Origin: Pollenia angustigena
Lineage: Eukaryota; Arthropoda; Insecta; Diptera; Polleniidae
Assembly: GCA_930367215.1 (NCBI GenBank)
Contig: OV884058.1
Span: 168,436,478 to 168,500,477, forward strand
DNA length: 64,000 bases
Reading direction: 5' to 3'
Shown: positions 53,621 to 64,000 of the stretch, one piece after another
Layout: every line of letters starts with the position of its first letter
Numbering within the stretch: the first letter of the stretch is position 1
Program-made: the position numbers and the translations under genes
Notes under the pieces: model-generated
The model's database searches: none
What the model saw: only the letters and a program-made list of their open reading frames with translations
Told to the model about the DNA's origin: nothing

Positions 53621-54959
53621 TACAGGGTTATGATTTTTGCTGTCCCAATTTTAATAATCGAACACTGTGCAACGTTAAAACTCAGATTAAATATGAAGGA
53701 TGGGAAATGATAAATGGCTGTTATTTTTCATCTGTTCTACGAGTTGTAGTCACTCTTTCTTTGTTACATATTTAGTTCGCTAGTAGAATTTTCGTTTTTA
53801 GAGCAAATTTCCTCTACATTTGCACTTTGAGTTTTTGTTGAATATTTACTTTGAACTTTATGATATTTTTGTCGGGCTACAGGTGTAATTGTAGGAAACT
53901 TTAAAGCTTTTTGGAAACTTTGTGGCACATACATATGTATGTTTTTTGTTATACATTTTTCAAATATGACATAGCATATTTCTAAAAAGGGATTTTAGCT
54001 TGACGTAAATAAATAACGAGCAAGAGATTGAAATAATTTTAAATTAAGAAGAAAATAATTTAGAGATATTTAAGAATTTTTTTTCCAAAATTTAATTTTT
54101 ACCTTATTTGGATTTTTCTAACATTTTGCTTTATTCTAAAAGGAATTGTTAAGAATGTAATGCAAAATAATGCTTTCATGTTATAATAAACTAACTTCTT
54201 CATTTATCTATTTCCTATGAAAAAAACAATTTTCGTTCCAGCTCATAAATCATTATACATTTTTAATAAAATTTCTTTGGTAAAATATTATTTTAATTTG
54301 CAATTTCTCTTTATTTAAACAAAAAAATCTCTGTTACTTGAACTACTTATGTGCCAAAATGCTGCCTAACAATCAATATTCCGGCAGAATAAAGTTGCTT
54401 TTTTAATTATAGCATTTACATACAGTGACGGACAAAATTATTGGCACTGGAAACAGGTTTAACTTCCCGATTGTGTTTAGGGCCTTATTAAAGCGATTTT
54501 TAATGAACAAATAAATCGACTAGATGGAATGATAAATTTTCCACACTTCAATTATCCACTTTACAAGATTTTGTTGTATGCAATTGTGAATAGACAAATT
54601 TGTTGTATCGTTACTTTGTCGCATTGCTAAATGTCAAAAATGGAAAATATCAATTCAATGTTTTTTGTCAATTTACTTTGAGTAAACTATTTATGGAGAT
54701 GAACAAATTCCGTTTTTATCAAATAATAAAAATAAATATAAAAAATAAAACTAAAAAAACAAATTATTAATTTTAGTTATAATTGTGTACTTCACTCTGG
54801 GTTTACTACTATGAAACTAAACCAGGTATGGGAGTTTTTATTTGAGGGAAATGGTGTCAATATTAATTGATAAGCAATTGAAATTAAAATAGTTTTAAAG
54901 ATAAATTGAAAAGAATCAAACCATACAGGTATAAGTCACTTAGAAAAATTTAATTAAAA
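53621..54959. other. no gene; Tc1-like terminal scrap at 54423
   Basis: At 54423-54446 CAGTGACGGACAAAATTATTGGCAC resembles a Tc1-type terminal repeat (shown here as CAGTGACGGACAAAATTATT then GGCAC), preceded by TA. No partner end was found. The rest is AT-rich without frames. Confidence 0.4.
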
Positions 54960-55450
54960 AGGTTAATTTTTGTCCTTTTTTAACTTCCCCACTAAAGTAT
55001 ACTAAAACGGCACTTTAGAGGTTCAAAATGTTCGACGAACATTTTCTGAATCGAATTTCACTAGGGGCCTTCAAAGACCAAAAGTTATTGCAATGTATGT
55101 AAAACGGATTTTTGAAATTTCGTACATTGCAATTTTTCAATTTCTTGAAAAGGCGTTTGCTACAAGTAGAACAAATATACTAAATGTACTTCTGAGCTAA
55201 AACACTATTTCAGATATCTTCAGTAGAATTGTATGGCGATTCTTTTCTTAGAATATAATTACCTCTAACACTCATTTTAATGGGCCATGTTTGAAATTCT
55301 TTTTAACTTCAAAATTATACTTATTAGGCACTTTAGAGGGTTAAAATGTTCCACGAACATTTTTTTCAAATTTTACTAGGGGTCTTCTTAGACTAAAAAA
55401 TCATGCAGTGTGTGTAAAACGGGTTTTCGAAAAATTCAAAAATTTCAAGG
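54960..55450. repeat. left arms of a large inverted-repeat region
   Basis: About 54960-55030 (AAAGTATACTAAAACGGCAC) is inverted at 56920-56975, and about 55190-55285 (TTCAGTAGAATTGTATGGCG) is inverted at 56980-56998 plus 58881-58960, once the hAT element between is removed. GTTC(G/C)ACGAACATTTT recurs at 55030 and 55350. These look like the arms of a fold-back type element into which a hAT element later inserted. Confidence 0.6.
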
Positions 55451-55716
55451 CACGGAATTTCTAAAATCTTAGAAGACCCCTGGTGAAATTTAATGCAGAA
55501 AATATTCGTCGAACATTTAACACTGAAAGAATTTTCTTCGCAATACCAATGAATTTTGACATTAACCCCATGAAAAATTGCATTAAAAAGGAACCTATGC
55601 AGCGCTTCGTTGGAACAATGAAATTTTTAATGAAACATTACATTAGATCTATGAATATTATTCATTGGATGAATACTTTCAATAAAGTAAAAAAATTTTT
55701 GTTTGTTTTTATTTAA

Positions 55717-55815
55717 TTTAATTTTTTTTTTTTTTCTATCTCTGGCGGGAATCGATCGCGCAACCTCGGTGCTGATAGACTAGCTCACTACCAGCTAGCT
55801 TTCCGGGGCAGTGTA
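55717..55815 (-). repeat. tRNA-derived SINE-like head
   Basis: Minus strand: A-box-like TAGCTGGTAGTGAGC, then GAGGTTGCGCGATCGATTCC with a B-box-like GATCGATTCC, followed by CGCCAGAGATAG and a run of A (T14 on the plus strand at 55719-55735). Order and spacing of A and B boxes fit a tRNA-derived SINE head with A-tail, about 95 bp. No clear target duplication seen. Confidence 0.5.
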
Positions 55816-56919
55816 TTTTTTGGATAAAAAAAACTATGTTTTTTACCCAATTAAGAGCGTTAATATGAGATTAAATTGTCCATAACAACAATAAAAACGT
55901 TGATTGAAAGTTTTTGTTTCATTACTATAATGACATTTTTCATTGTCACAATGACAATTTAAATTTATGCAACCATTATTGAAATACATATGTTGCTTTT
56001 ATAAAAAAATTTTTTATTTCATAAATTTAATGGCATATTTCATTAGATGTATGAAATAATTAAATCTTACATTTTTTGATTAACAATTTAACATTTTTTT
56101 AAGGAAACTGTAATTTTGTATTAATTTATGTAAATAGTTATGTTTGTATATCGTTTTTTTTATGTTCCCAATTAAATTTTTTTGTTTAACTTGGACAAAC
56201 TTAAGTTTTCATATATCCAATGAAAACTTTTAACTTAACTACGAAATCCAATGAAGCTATTTTAACGAAAATACTTCATTATAACTCTGAAATTCCATTT
56301 AGACAATGAACATTTTCATTTACCCAAGGAAAATTTTTTAATGAAAATGATTCATTAAATATAATGTAGAGAGCAGTTAAATACATACACATGTATTTAC
56401 AAAGTATTTGACCTAAAAAGTGTAAAAATGAAGAAATGTGTATATAAAACAGTAAATTTTAAATAATATTTATATAAATAGAAATGTAGTTGTGTACAAT
56501 TCTATCCTGAAACTAGGATAAGTAAATGTTATTTTCTTTGTATGTATGTGTGTGTGTGTGTGTGTTCTTACTGGAACTTTTTACATCAAAACAAACTAAA
56601 GAACACTAGTTAAAATAATAAAACATTAAACAAGAAAAATACTTTTAAATGGTAAATATAAGGAAAAGAAAAAGGACATTAAACATAAGTTTACTTAAAC
56701 TAATTTATTTATGAATGTATTGTAATGTTTAATTTATTTATTGTTGTATCTTAAAATTTTGTCTATTTATTTCTTTAAATATTTATAAATGCATTTTATT
56801 TAAAAGCTGAATACAAGAAATATTTTCCTTTTTTTTGTATTTGTTTCAACGATCTGGTTAAGGGAGAAATATTGGGGAAAAAGTTATTGTTTGTAAAAGG
56901 AATTCTGCGATAACATTCT
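55816..56919. other. no gene; TG microsatellite at 56548-56565
   Basis: AT-rich stretch with a (TG)9 microsatellite (56548-56565). ACATTTTTCATTG and AATGAAA(A) words recur on both strands near 55930-56345, suggesting an old MITE, but ends could not be set. Confidence 0.45.
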
Positions 56920-57149
56920 AAAGTGCCGTTTAAGTATACTTTTATGGGGAAAATAAAAGTACAAAAATTACCGCTTAAAATTAGTGTTAGAGGGTCAATA
57001 TATTCTCAGTGTTGGGCAAAATACATGGTTTGCGGTATTTAAAATACAAAATTCTTACACATCGGTTTGTATTTAAAATTTATTGTACGTATTTCAAATA
57101 CAAAATACTTCCACGTCATGTACCAGTATGTATTTAAAAAACGAAATAC

Positions 57150-58290
57150 ACCATTATTATTCAAACCAAAAAATAATAACATTAGATAAAACAAATTAAC
57201 AAAACAATTGCTTCCTTTCATAAATATCAGATTTTTGAACGCAACATCAGACAAGAATAAAGAAAACCTGCTGAAGAAAATAATCTTTCTTTAGTTCCTA
57301 ATAAGCACAAACTTGTATTAAATTCTACGAATACTCTTTTCATATTTGGATAGCTGTCAATTATGTCTTTGCTCTTGTCACTGAGGAAACTGACAAATTC
57401 CAACCCCAAATTCGATGTCCTAGATTCACCATCATCCCATTAAAAAATGGAGCTTCCAACGAAGCAGGTTTGTAAGGGAGAAACATAAGAGTTGCGCTTA
57501 CCATTGCGCATACGGAAGACATGAATTTTATATGGCGAGTTCCCACTTTGAAGCAATACATTTTTGACACATGAAGCGCATTATTCAGCGCATAAAAAAT
57601 TGCTAGATGTAACGATCAGCTTTACACACTGAATGTTTTGATACTGTTATTTTCTAGTATTCTCCCTTACAAACCTGCTTCGTAGTAAGGGAATGCCGTA
57701 GCACTTGAAACAATATTTTTTTTTATAAAAGGTGTTGAGAGTTTTTTCACTTACTTTACTGCATTTCTGTATGTCTTATTGCGTAGCGCATAATTCTGCG
57801 CTTTTTTTTTAAATGTACCATTAGTGCTTCGCAATATGATAAAATTTTTTATTGGGATCCTTATCTACGAAAACAACAAAATCATCGTCTTCTTTATTGG
57901 TGCTTCTTCTTCAGATATTTCAGGTGGCGTTTTAAGTTTTTTGTAATTTTCCCCCAGAGTATAAATTGCAAGATTTTGGACTATTTGCTTTTCTTCTGTC
58001 ATGATGTTTTCTGGCAGCCAACGCATCTTATAACCAGGATGATAACAGGAGGCAAAAAAAGCTCTATTTATTTCCGCTGATAGTTTAAAATACTTATCGA
58101 ATTTTTTTAGTAGTGGTATAATAAGACTTAAATGTCTTAAATTGTTACCATTCAACCGATTTAATCTAGTTCTAACTGACATTAAAGTCGGCAAAAGTTT
58201 TCCGTAATAACAGTTGTTACCCTAAAGGTAATCTAAAGCAGTGCCAAAAGGTTTCAAAACTACAATGAATGCCTCTTAATATTCCAGATC
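57150..58290 (-). pseudogene. hAT transposase, C-terminal half
   Basis: Minus strand, in order: LKPFGTALDYL, (stop) GNNCYYGKLLPTLMSVRTRL, LRHLSLIIPLLKKFDKYFKL, FFASCYHPGYKMRWLPENIM, then after a MITE insertion LGLEFVSFLSDKSKDI, SYPNMKRVFVEFNTSLCL and ERLFSSAG, then LSDVAFKNLIFMKGS. The ERLFS.AG and (D)..F.NLIF block is the hAT C-terminal dimerisation domain, needed for oligomer assembly. The N-terminal zinc finger and first catalytic residues are missing, and stops and frameshifts are present, so it is inactive. Confidence 0.8.
57436..57856. mobile_element. CCCAATAAAAAAT MITE, copy A, inside hAT gene
   Basis: Ends CCCATTAAAAAAT and ATTTTTTATTGGG. A second inverted pair GCAGGTTTGTAAGGGAGA (57465) / TCTCCCTTACAAACCTGC (57661) lies inside. 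It interrupts the codons for DKD-DGES of the transposase; AT is present on each side (a possible 2-bp duplication). Confidence 0.8.
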
Positions 58291-58428
58291 TATAGCCGCG
58301 AAAGTGCTCACCTTACTTTACTAACCAAATAATTCGTTTAAACTATGTTTTTAAAAATTGTTTATGTATTTAATGTACAAAATAAAAACAATATAAATAA
58401 AAAAAAAACATATTTGTATTTTAAATAC

Positions 58429-58853
58429 CCCAATAAAAAATGGAGCTTCCAACGAAGCAGGTTTGTAAGGGAGAAACATAAAAGTTTCGCTTACCATTGC
58501 GCTAACGGAAGACATGAATTTTATATGGCGAGTTCCCACTTTGAAGCAATACATTTTTGACACATAAAGCGCACTATTCAGCGCACATAAAAATTGTTGG
58601 ATGTAACGATCAGCTTTACACACTGAATGTTTTGATACAGTTATTTTTTAGTATTCTCCCTTACAAACCTGCTTCGTAGTAAGGGAATGCCGTAGCACTT
58701 GAAATTTTATTTTTTTTTTATAAAAGGTGTTGAGAGTTTTTTCACTTACTTTACTGCAACTTCTGTATGTCTTATTGCGTAGCGCATAATTGTGCGCTTA
58801 TTTTTTTAAATGTTCCTTTAGTGCTTCGCCAAATGATAAAATTTTTTATTGGG
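58429..58853. mobile_element. CCCAATAAAAAAT MITE, copy B
   Basis: Direct-oriented second copy, about 90% like copy A by eye, with perfect 13-bp ends CCCAATAAAAAAT. Both copies sit within one hAT element some 570 bp apart. Frames 58345-58560 and 57361-57570 fall within these copies and are not genes. Confidence 0.8.
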
Positions 58854-59085
58854 ACGTATTTCAAATACTGCTCAGCCCTGTATATTCTAAGAAAAGAATC
58901 GCCATACAATTCTACTGAAGACATCTGCAATAGACTTTTAGCTCAGAAGTGCATATTTTCAAAAAATTCAAAAAATTTAGGGTCCGATATTTCGGGAACC
59001 CGAGCTAACTTTTCAAAACCCTTTGTTTATTATGTTTTTTTACTTTGCGTTTACTCCCGAATAAAATGAATAGGTAATAAAATAA

Positions 59086-59219
59086 CACTGTGGAACAAAT
59101 TCCGGTTAGCAAAAGTAAGGTCGGTTCTGAGAGTGAGGGGTGAAAATAGAGGCTAAATTAGAAGACCCGTATCGCGGCGTTTGTTTATGTTAGTTCGATT
59201 TCGAAATTGTTCCACAGTG
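59086..59219. mobile_element. 134-bp MITE, CACTGTGGAACAA ends, TAA duplication
   Basis: TAA at 59083-59085 and 59220-59222. Ends CACTGTGGAACAA and TTGTTCCACAGTG are perfect inverted repeats. GC-richer than its surroundings. A 3-bp TAA duplication suggests Harbinger-type mobilisation. Confidence 0.75.
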
Positions 59220-59509
59220 TAATTTATTTATCTTACAATTTTAAGTCCTTTTTATACCACTCACCGAAGGAAAAAGGGTTCATATATGTATATGCGTTTG
59301 TCATTGTACATCCGTCTGTCGAAATGGGTTTTCCGAAGACCCCAAATTTGATGAGCACTTATTTGCTTTATATTTATGTCAGATATATCCATTTAAATTT
59401 TCTATTGAAATTCAGCAAGGTCGGTCATAAAGGACTCAGATATAAGCAAAAATCTACGTTGCCTCTCATTTTACCCATAAATCCCTTGTAATTGTTGTTG
59501 TTGTTATTT

Positions 59510-59740
59510 TTTTATAACTTTTTTCTGTATATCTAGAGAAGCCAAAGTTTCTGAATAAGCAACGTGCACATTGGTTATCTATACACAACATTCGACAAAA
59601 TGAGGGCGAGATTAGAGAACTGGGCGTGACACTTCTCTTACAAAGACATTATAGATGTATGTATATCTGGAGAACGGCACTAGCCAAAGCTTCCAAATAA
59701 GGTACAAGCTCTTATCGCATCATGATGAAGGGTATATAAA
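59510..59740 (-). repeat. GCCC-rich tandem family, reverse-oriented units
   Basis: AAAATGAGGGCGAGATT, GAACTGGGCGTGACACTTC and TATATCTGGAGAACGGCA are the reverse complement of phrases in the 16320-16545 array. One to two decayed units. Confidence 0.55.
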
Positions 59741-61294
59741 ATTTGCAAAAGCCGGCTATAGCACTCTTACTTGTTTATATAAAAAGTTGTTTTGCTCCAA
59801 TTCTTCCGTTTTTTCAAAGTGTTATTTGCAAAGCAAAACAAAATAAATTCTCATTTTTCATTTTTTCTATTTGCGAGTTTTCCCTTTTTTCTGAATTTTT
59901 TTTAACCTTTTTATCCGTTTTAACAGTGCACCTGATGCTTTTTTACATTTCTAAAATGGCAACACTTCTTGTTATAATTAGTGCAAAGAACAAAACAAGA
60001 CAAACGTTTCGTTTTGTTTATTTTCGTACTTTGGCTTAAAAATACTGACTACAAACCAAAATTTACTTAAACATTATTTCGATATGTTTTATAGACATAG
60101 AGCCAAACCTCTGCAACAATCTTAAAATATGCAATAAAGTTTTTTTTTTTTGTTGTTTATATAAACGAAAAAACCAACATAAAACACCATCATGAAAATT
60201 TTATATGCAGCCTATAGGAAATTTAAAACAAAAGATTAAAAAAATAGAAATTGCCATTGATTTTTATTTTTTCAACAGCATTAAATTTATGGTGTTGCAA
60301 AAAATAATTCGTTATGTTTAATCAATTTTTATAACGAAATTTGTTTAATGAACCTTAAACAATTTGCTGGTAGTGGCTTTAAAAGAAATATTTTATACTG
60401 CCAATGAAAAAATATCTGCATACTTATGTTATAAATTTTACTACAGGGTTTTCTGGAAAAAAAAATTTTTTTACTAGTTATTGGGTGGGAACGCGTTTTG
60501 CTTAAGTTTAGTAAAATTGCTGTTGTTGTTAAACAGTTATGAACTATTTGTTGGTTTAAATTGTGTTACCAACATTAGCTGTAGTCAATATGGTGTGTTT
60601 TTTATGGTTTATTGGCTTTGATGTTGTTGGGGGATGTTTCAAGCAAAAAACATGCGTGTCATGACTTGCAAATAAACAATAATTTAAAAAAAATAAGACA
60701 ACACGACCAAATACACACGAAAATATAGTGGCGTAAACTTTTAATGTTCAAACCATACAGTATAGTATGCCATCATTATGACATAGACATCCATTCATCT
60801 TTTCAACCAACCACTCATTCACTCACTTAATCGTGTGTCTATAAAAAATATATTTTTCTTCTTTTATGTCTGATAATATCAAAACATTTTCTACTTTTTC
60901 TGACAGAACTGGGTCATAGTCTGATAGAACTTAAGTATGTACTCCTACGGATATTTCATATGCGTGTAAATATGTGTTTAACGTTATTGGTTAGATATAT
61001 TTTTTTTTTTTCAATATTTTTCGTAGTTGTAAACATTGTTGGCACAATTAAATACTTACTACATTAACGAAAACAGAGGTGGACAAGTGAAAAATTTAAG
61101 TGACTGGTTTGAGTGAGAGTTCTAGGTGGAGAACTAAAGTTAACCATAACATGGTTACCTGTGACAATAATGTGATAAAAGTAGTAAAAATATGGTCCAA
61201 CCAAAACGCACGGTGCTAATTGTAAATAAAACAAAAAGTTTTCAGAGAATACTATAAATATTTTTTTATTGTTATAGAAGGGTATCAGAGAACG
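59741..61294. other. no gene; MITE relic at 61120-61215
   Basis: AT-rich. At 61120-61215 GGTGGAGAACTAA, AACCATAACATGGTTACCTG and GTGACAATAATGTG are a scrap of the CACCCAGAGAAAA MITE family. The rest shows nothing supportable; frames at 59655-60039 lack any motif. Confidence 0.4.
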
Positions 61295-62055
61295 GCTTTC
61301 TGTGATTACAAAAAAATCGCATTAAATGAACACCAACAAATACACTCGCTTGCGGACATACAATCAAACTTGCGCAACCGCAAACATTCGCTGCTGGTTT
61401 GCAGTCATTCAAATAATGCCCATTGGCTTTGTTATTTATTCCATCGTTTAGCTTCGTTTGTCAATTAAGATGTTTGTGTGTTTGGTCCGACAATGATTGT
61501 TTTGGCAAAGAAAAAAAAAATACAAACAAAAAAGACAGAAATCAAGCAATTATTACTCATGTAGACATTCAGCAGTTACTATGTAGTACAAGAAAAAAAA
61601 AATTTAAATGACTAAACGCACAAATGTAGGTACAAACAATTTCCATAGAAACAGAAGACTTTTTTTTATCATATTAAATAGTACAGTAGTTCTGTATGTA
61701 CGATGTATTCTTGTTATTGTTGTTTTTATTGTTGTTAATTTTAACAAAGCGTCTCATCGAGTGGTTTATTGTTGTTAATGTTAACAAAGCGTCTCATCGA
61801 GCGGACAATGACTACTTGAATGCAAAAGTATAAGAATGTGTGCCTTTTGACTTTACACAAATAAGTTATATTGCATGCGCAACAAAAATGCAAACAAAGC
61901 ACTTTCAATAAAAAACGCACACATGCAAAAATCACATGTGTACGAAACGATGTAAAAATTATCAAAGTTGAACTTTGTTTTGCAGGCAAATAGTGAATGT
62001 AATTTTGAGCATATTAATAAATCAAGAAAAATAGTGATTTTGCAGTTCTCTGAAG
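61295..62055 (+). repeat. duplicated segment, copy 2
   Basis: Continuous relative of 50586-51060 plus 53330-53620. Contains a local ~30-bp tandem duplication, AACAAAGCGTCTCATCGAG at 61743 and 61791. Minus frame 61741-61989 is not conserved in copy 1, so it is unlikely to be a gene. Confidence 0.65.
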
Positions 62056-62059
62056 GGTA

Positions 62060-62815
62060 TCTGACAATTATGTGTAAATTGTATTATGCCCGCCACTGCT
62101 ACTATGCGATGGTCCATATTTTCAATGATTCTGAGACATAATTTAGTTTCAATATCATAAATGTGCCGAATTATCTCATCCTTAAGCTCTAGAATTATTC
62201 TTGGCTTATTGATGCACAATTTTTGTTTTAAATATCCTCAAAGCAAAAAGTCCAAAACGGTGCCAAATCACATGTTCGTGACGGGCAAATTGACATCGCC
62301 ACGAAGTGAGCTTATACGGCCATTGAATTTCTCGCGCCAAAGAGCCATTGTTTCGTTGGCTGTGTAGCAAGTGGCACCATCTTGTTAAAACCACATATCG
62401 TCTAGGTCCATATCCTCATATCCTTTCTGGTCACAAGAAGTCCGTAACTGTATGACCGACATCATTTTTGAAAACTGTTGCGAACAACAACAATGTTTTC
62501 TGCAGAACAAGCTGGGCAAGCTACACAGGTGTTTTCACATTTTCTACAGACCCGGTTTGCTGAAATTTGCGCACATTTCTCCCGATTGTGGACATATTTG
62601 GTCGATTATACTGACCAAAAAATCACAGGGGGACGAAATGCATTTTTATTTAAGAGCGCATTTTCGTAAAAGGCTTCAAAATCTTATCGCGCTGCTCAAT
62701 TATGTAAATCTCCATGGTTAAATTTGTCAAACACTGAAACAATGAAGTAATGTCAAATTAAGTTGGGCAAAAAACTTGACGTAAAGTGTGACTCACAAGT
62801 AACATGGTGCATTAG
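62060..62815 (-). pseudogene. decayed mariner/Tc1-type transposase, relative of 7341-8405
   Basis: Minus strand, co-linear with the intact transposase at nucleotide level: ATGTGCCGAATTATCTCATC, AGAGCCATTGTTTCGTTGGC, CTACAGACCCGGTTTGCT and TCTCCATGGTT are all shared. The piece ILELKDEIIRHIYDIETKLC and LRIIENMDHR is readable near 62095-62200. The central catalytic region (about D159 to D245 of the relative) is deleted near 62440-62460 and the rest is full of indels. Terminal repeats are not recognisable. It is far more decayed than the 7.3-kb copy, so the family has been active here for a long time. Confidence 0.85.
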
Positions 62816-63313
62816 GATTGGACGCATAATATTTAACAATTTTTCGTCCAATGTAAAATTTATTTTCTCTGCGTAATCGTCTTCTGGGACTTTTATTAAT
62901 TGCCTTTGAAAACCTTAACAGTAAAGATCTCCTTAGCCGATTGAGATTTAAAATAATCAAAATTGGTAACGAAAACAAAAGTTATATTAAGATCAATTCC
63001 TCAAAAAGATTATGACCAGGTATGGGCACCACTACATTGAAAGCTTTGCATGTGTGGCATTGTATTGGTTTGTTTACGATTGCATTTGTTGGTTTTGTGC
63101 TCTTTGTTTTTTGTGTATGTATACACATCGTTCACTCTTTTTGAATTTTCATTTTGAATTTGCCCATAGCTGATTATGACTTTCGCACATTTATATTTCA
63201 TCTGCGCAGTATTGACTTTATATTTATTTATTTAATGCATGGATTTTAAAAATATAGAGCAGAGATACATGTTCTATAGCTATTTCTTCTTAAAGCTTAA
63301 TGAGTTAAGCCAG
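62816..63313. other. no gene seen
   Basis: AT-rich; frames of about 60 codons (62793-62978, 63010-63201) have no motif. Confidence 0.4.
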
Positions 63314-63798
63314 CACCCAGAGAAAAATCATGTTTAGATATTGTCACCTCCAACTAAAAAAGTATTTTTAAAGAAAATATTAAGCATGTTGTGTTAAATG
63401 TAATCATATTATTGTCTCCGACAACCATATTATGGTCAAGTTAGTCCTCCATCAAGCAGCCACAACCATATTATGGTAACCTCCAAACATAATATGGTTA
63501 ATAATAAATATGTTTAAGACTTATAATAGCCTGGTTGTTTTTTTAACAATAGTATGTTGCTCTTGGAAAAGAGGAAAAACCTATTGTGAATTTGAAAATA
63601 AATTATTGTCATATTTAACCATAACATGTTTAGAGGCAACCATAATATGGTTGCGGCTTCTTGATGGAGGACTAATTTAGCCATAAAGTGATTGTAGGTG
63701 ACAATAATATGGTTATACTAAAATAATATGTTTTAAATTTTCTTCAAAAATAGTTTTGTTGGAGGTGAACATATTTAAACATGTTTTTTCTCTGCGTG
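63314..63798. mobile_element. 485-bp MITE, CACCCAGAGAAAA ends
   Basis: Sister copy of 27610-28089, with CACCCAGAGAAAAATCATG at the left and CATGTTTTTTCTCTGCGTG at the right. Shares the AACCATATTATGGT and TCTTGATGGAG(G/A)ACTA phrases. Flanks are AG and AG and do not show TA, so the TA target may have mutated. Confidence 0.8.
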
Positions 63799-64000
63799 AG
63801 GATATTGCAGGATTTGATTTTCCTCGATAATTTGTGGAAAAGATTGCAGGGTAGTTGTAAATCATAAATAAATTAAACAAGTGTTTGCAAGATGAACTTA
63901 TTCGCCAAACTAATCAACAAAATAACTAAAGAATATCAAATCAGCCATCATATAAAACAGTGTTACAACTTTTCTTCGCCTCTAAATAATAACCATTACC
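63799..64000. other. window end, GCAGGGTAGTT phrase
   Basis: TTGCAGGGTAGTT at 63845-63857 matches the terminal sequence of the ACTACCCT elements (51103-53291), perhaps a solitary end. Nothing else seen. Confidence 0.35.

Larger units (their letters stand above)
57007..58880 (-). mobile_element. hAT element with 8-bp target duplication
   Basis: TATATTCT at 56999-57006 and 58881-58888. Ends CAGTGTTGGGCAAAATAC and, reverse-complemented, CAGGGCTGAGCAGTATTTG. Removal rejoins an inverted-repeat arm (AGGGTCAATATATTCTAAGA). It holds the C-terminal half of a hAT transposase and two copies of a ~425-bp MITE. The 5' half of the gene was lost by internal deletion. Confidence 0.85.

Noticed and set aside
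55207..55230. CTGAAGA followed by GAAA on the minus strand as another hammerhead.
   Set aside because: No stem II can form between the two boxes; only five bases separate them.
59655..60039. Frames of 63 and 98 codons with hydrophobic stretches.
   Set aside because: Low-complexity phenylalanine-rich translations of T-rich DNA; no conservation or motif.

Overview
The window is AT-rich eukaryotic DNA built almost entirely of mobile elements and their relics. I found no convincing host gene, rRNA, functional tRNA or CRISPR array. Jockey-like retrotransposons, Penelope-like elements, mariner/piggyBac/hAT/Harbinger-type transposons, and TA-flanked miniature elements with CACAGAGAAAA ends suggest an insect, most likely a higher fly (Diptera). 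That is inference from repeat content; no host exon confirms it.

Layout. 0-7 kb: a tRNA-like dispersed repeat, a piggyBac-like element with TTAA duplication (2392-3827), a jockey RT scrap and degenerate tandem repeats. 7.2-8.5 kb: a mariner/Tc1-type transposon whose 354-codon transposase is open and keeps its DDD triad. 8.5-13.5 kb: inverted-repeat relics and hammerhead ribozyme motifs, including a tandem dimer (10341-11147) with a 12-bp target duplication and two hammerheads 472 nt apart. 13.9-16.1 kb: small TIR elements. 16.55-21.38 kb: a large insertion with 10-bp target duplication, holding a Penelope-like element with inverted terminal repeats, itself carrying a jockey fragment and a tRNA-like dimer. 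21.8-24.1 kb: a fold-back element split by a TTAA-flanked element. 24.9-28.4 kb: a jockey copy with 13-bp target duplication and a TA-flanked MITE. 28.4-38.4 kb: MITEs, a Helitron-type 3' end, a non-LTR RT relic cut at its YADD box by a Harbinger-like element with a Myb/SANT exon, a hAT MITE with 8-bp duplication, and a second Penelope relic.

38.42-46.71 kb is the most interesting region. An 8.3-kb element with long inverted repeats carries a broken, intron-containing gene for an unfamiliar DDE/RNase H-like protein. That gene is split by a TA-flanked miniature element, which in turn holds a second, related element (41662-45232) with about 560-bp inverted repeats and its own gene. Both start TTAG and both are flanked by 6-bp direct repeats of the form TATNTA.

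47-64 kb: MITE relics, two copies of a roughly 0.8-kb duplicated segment, a piggyBac-like pseudogene, a hAT element with 8-bp duplication, a SINE-like tRNA head, and a decayed second copy of the 7.3-kb mariner-type transposase.

Most transposase and RT genes here are broken. The best candidates for retained activity are the 7.3-kb transposase and the hammerhead dimers. Limits: all alignments were by eye, terminal-repeat lengths are approximate, and family names rest on remembered motifs, not searches.
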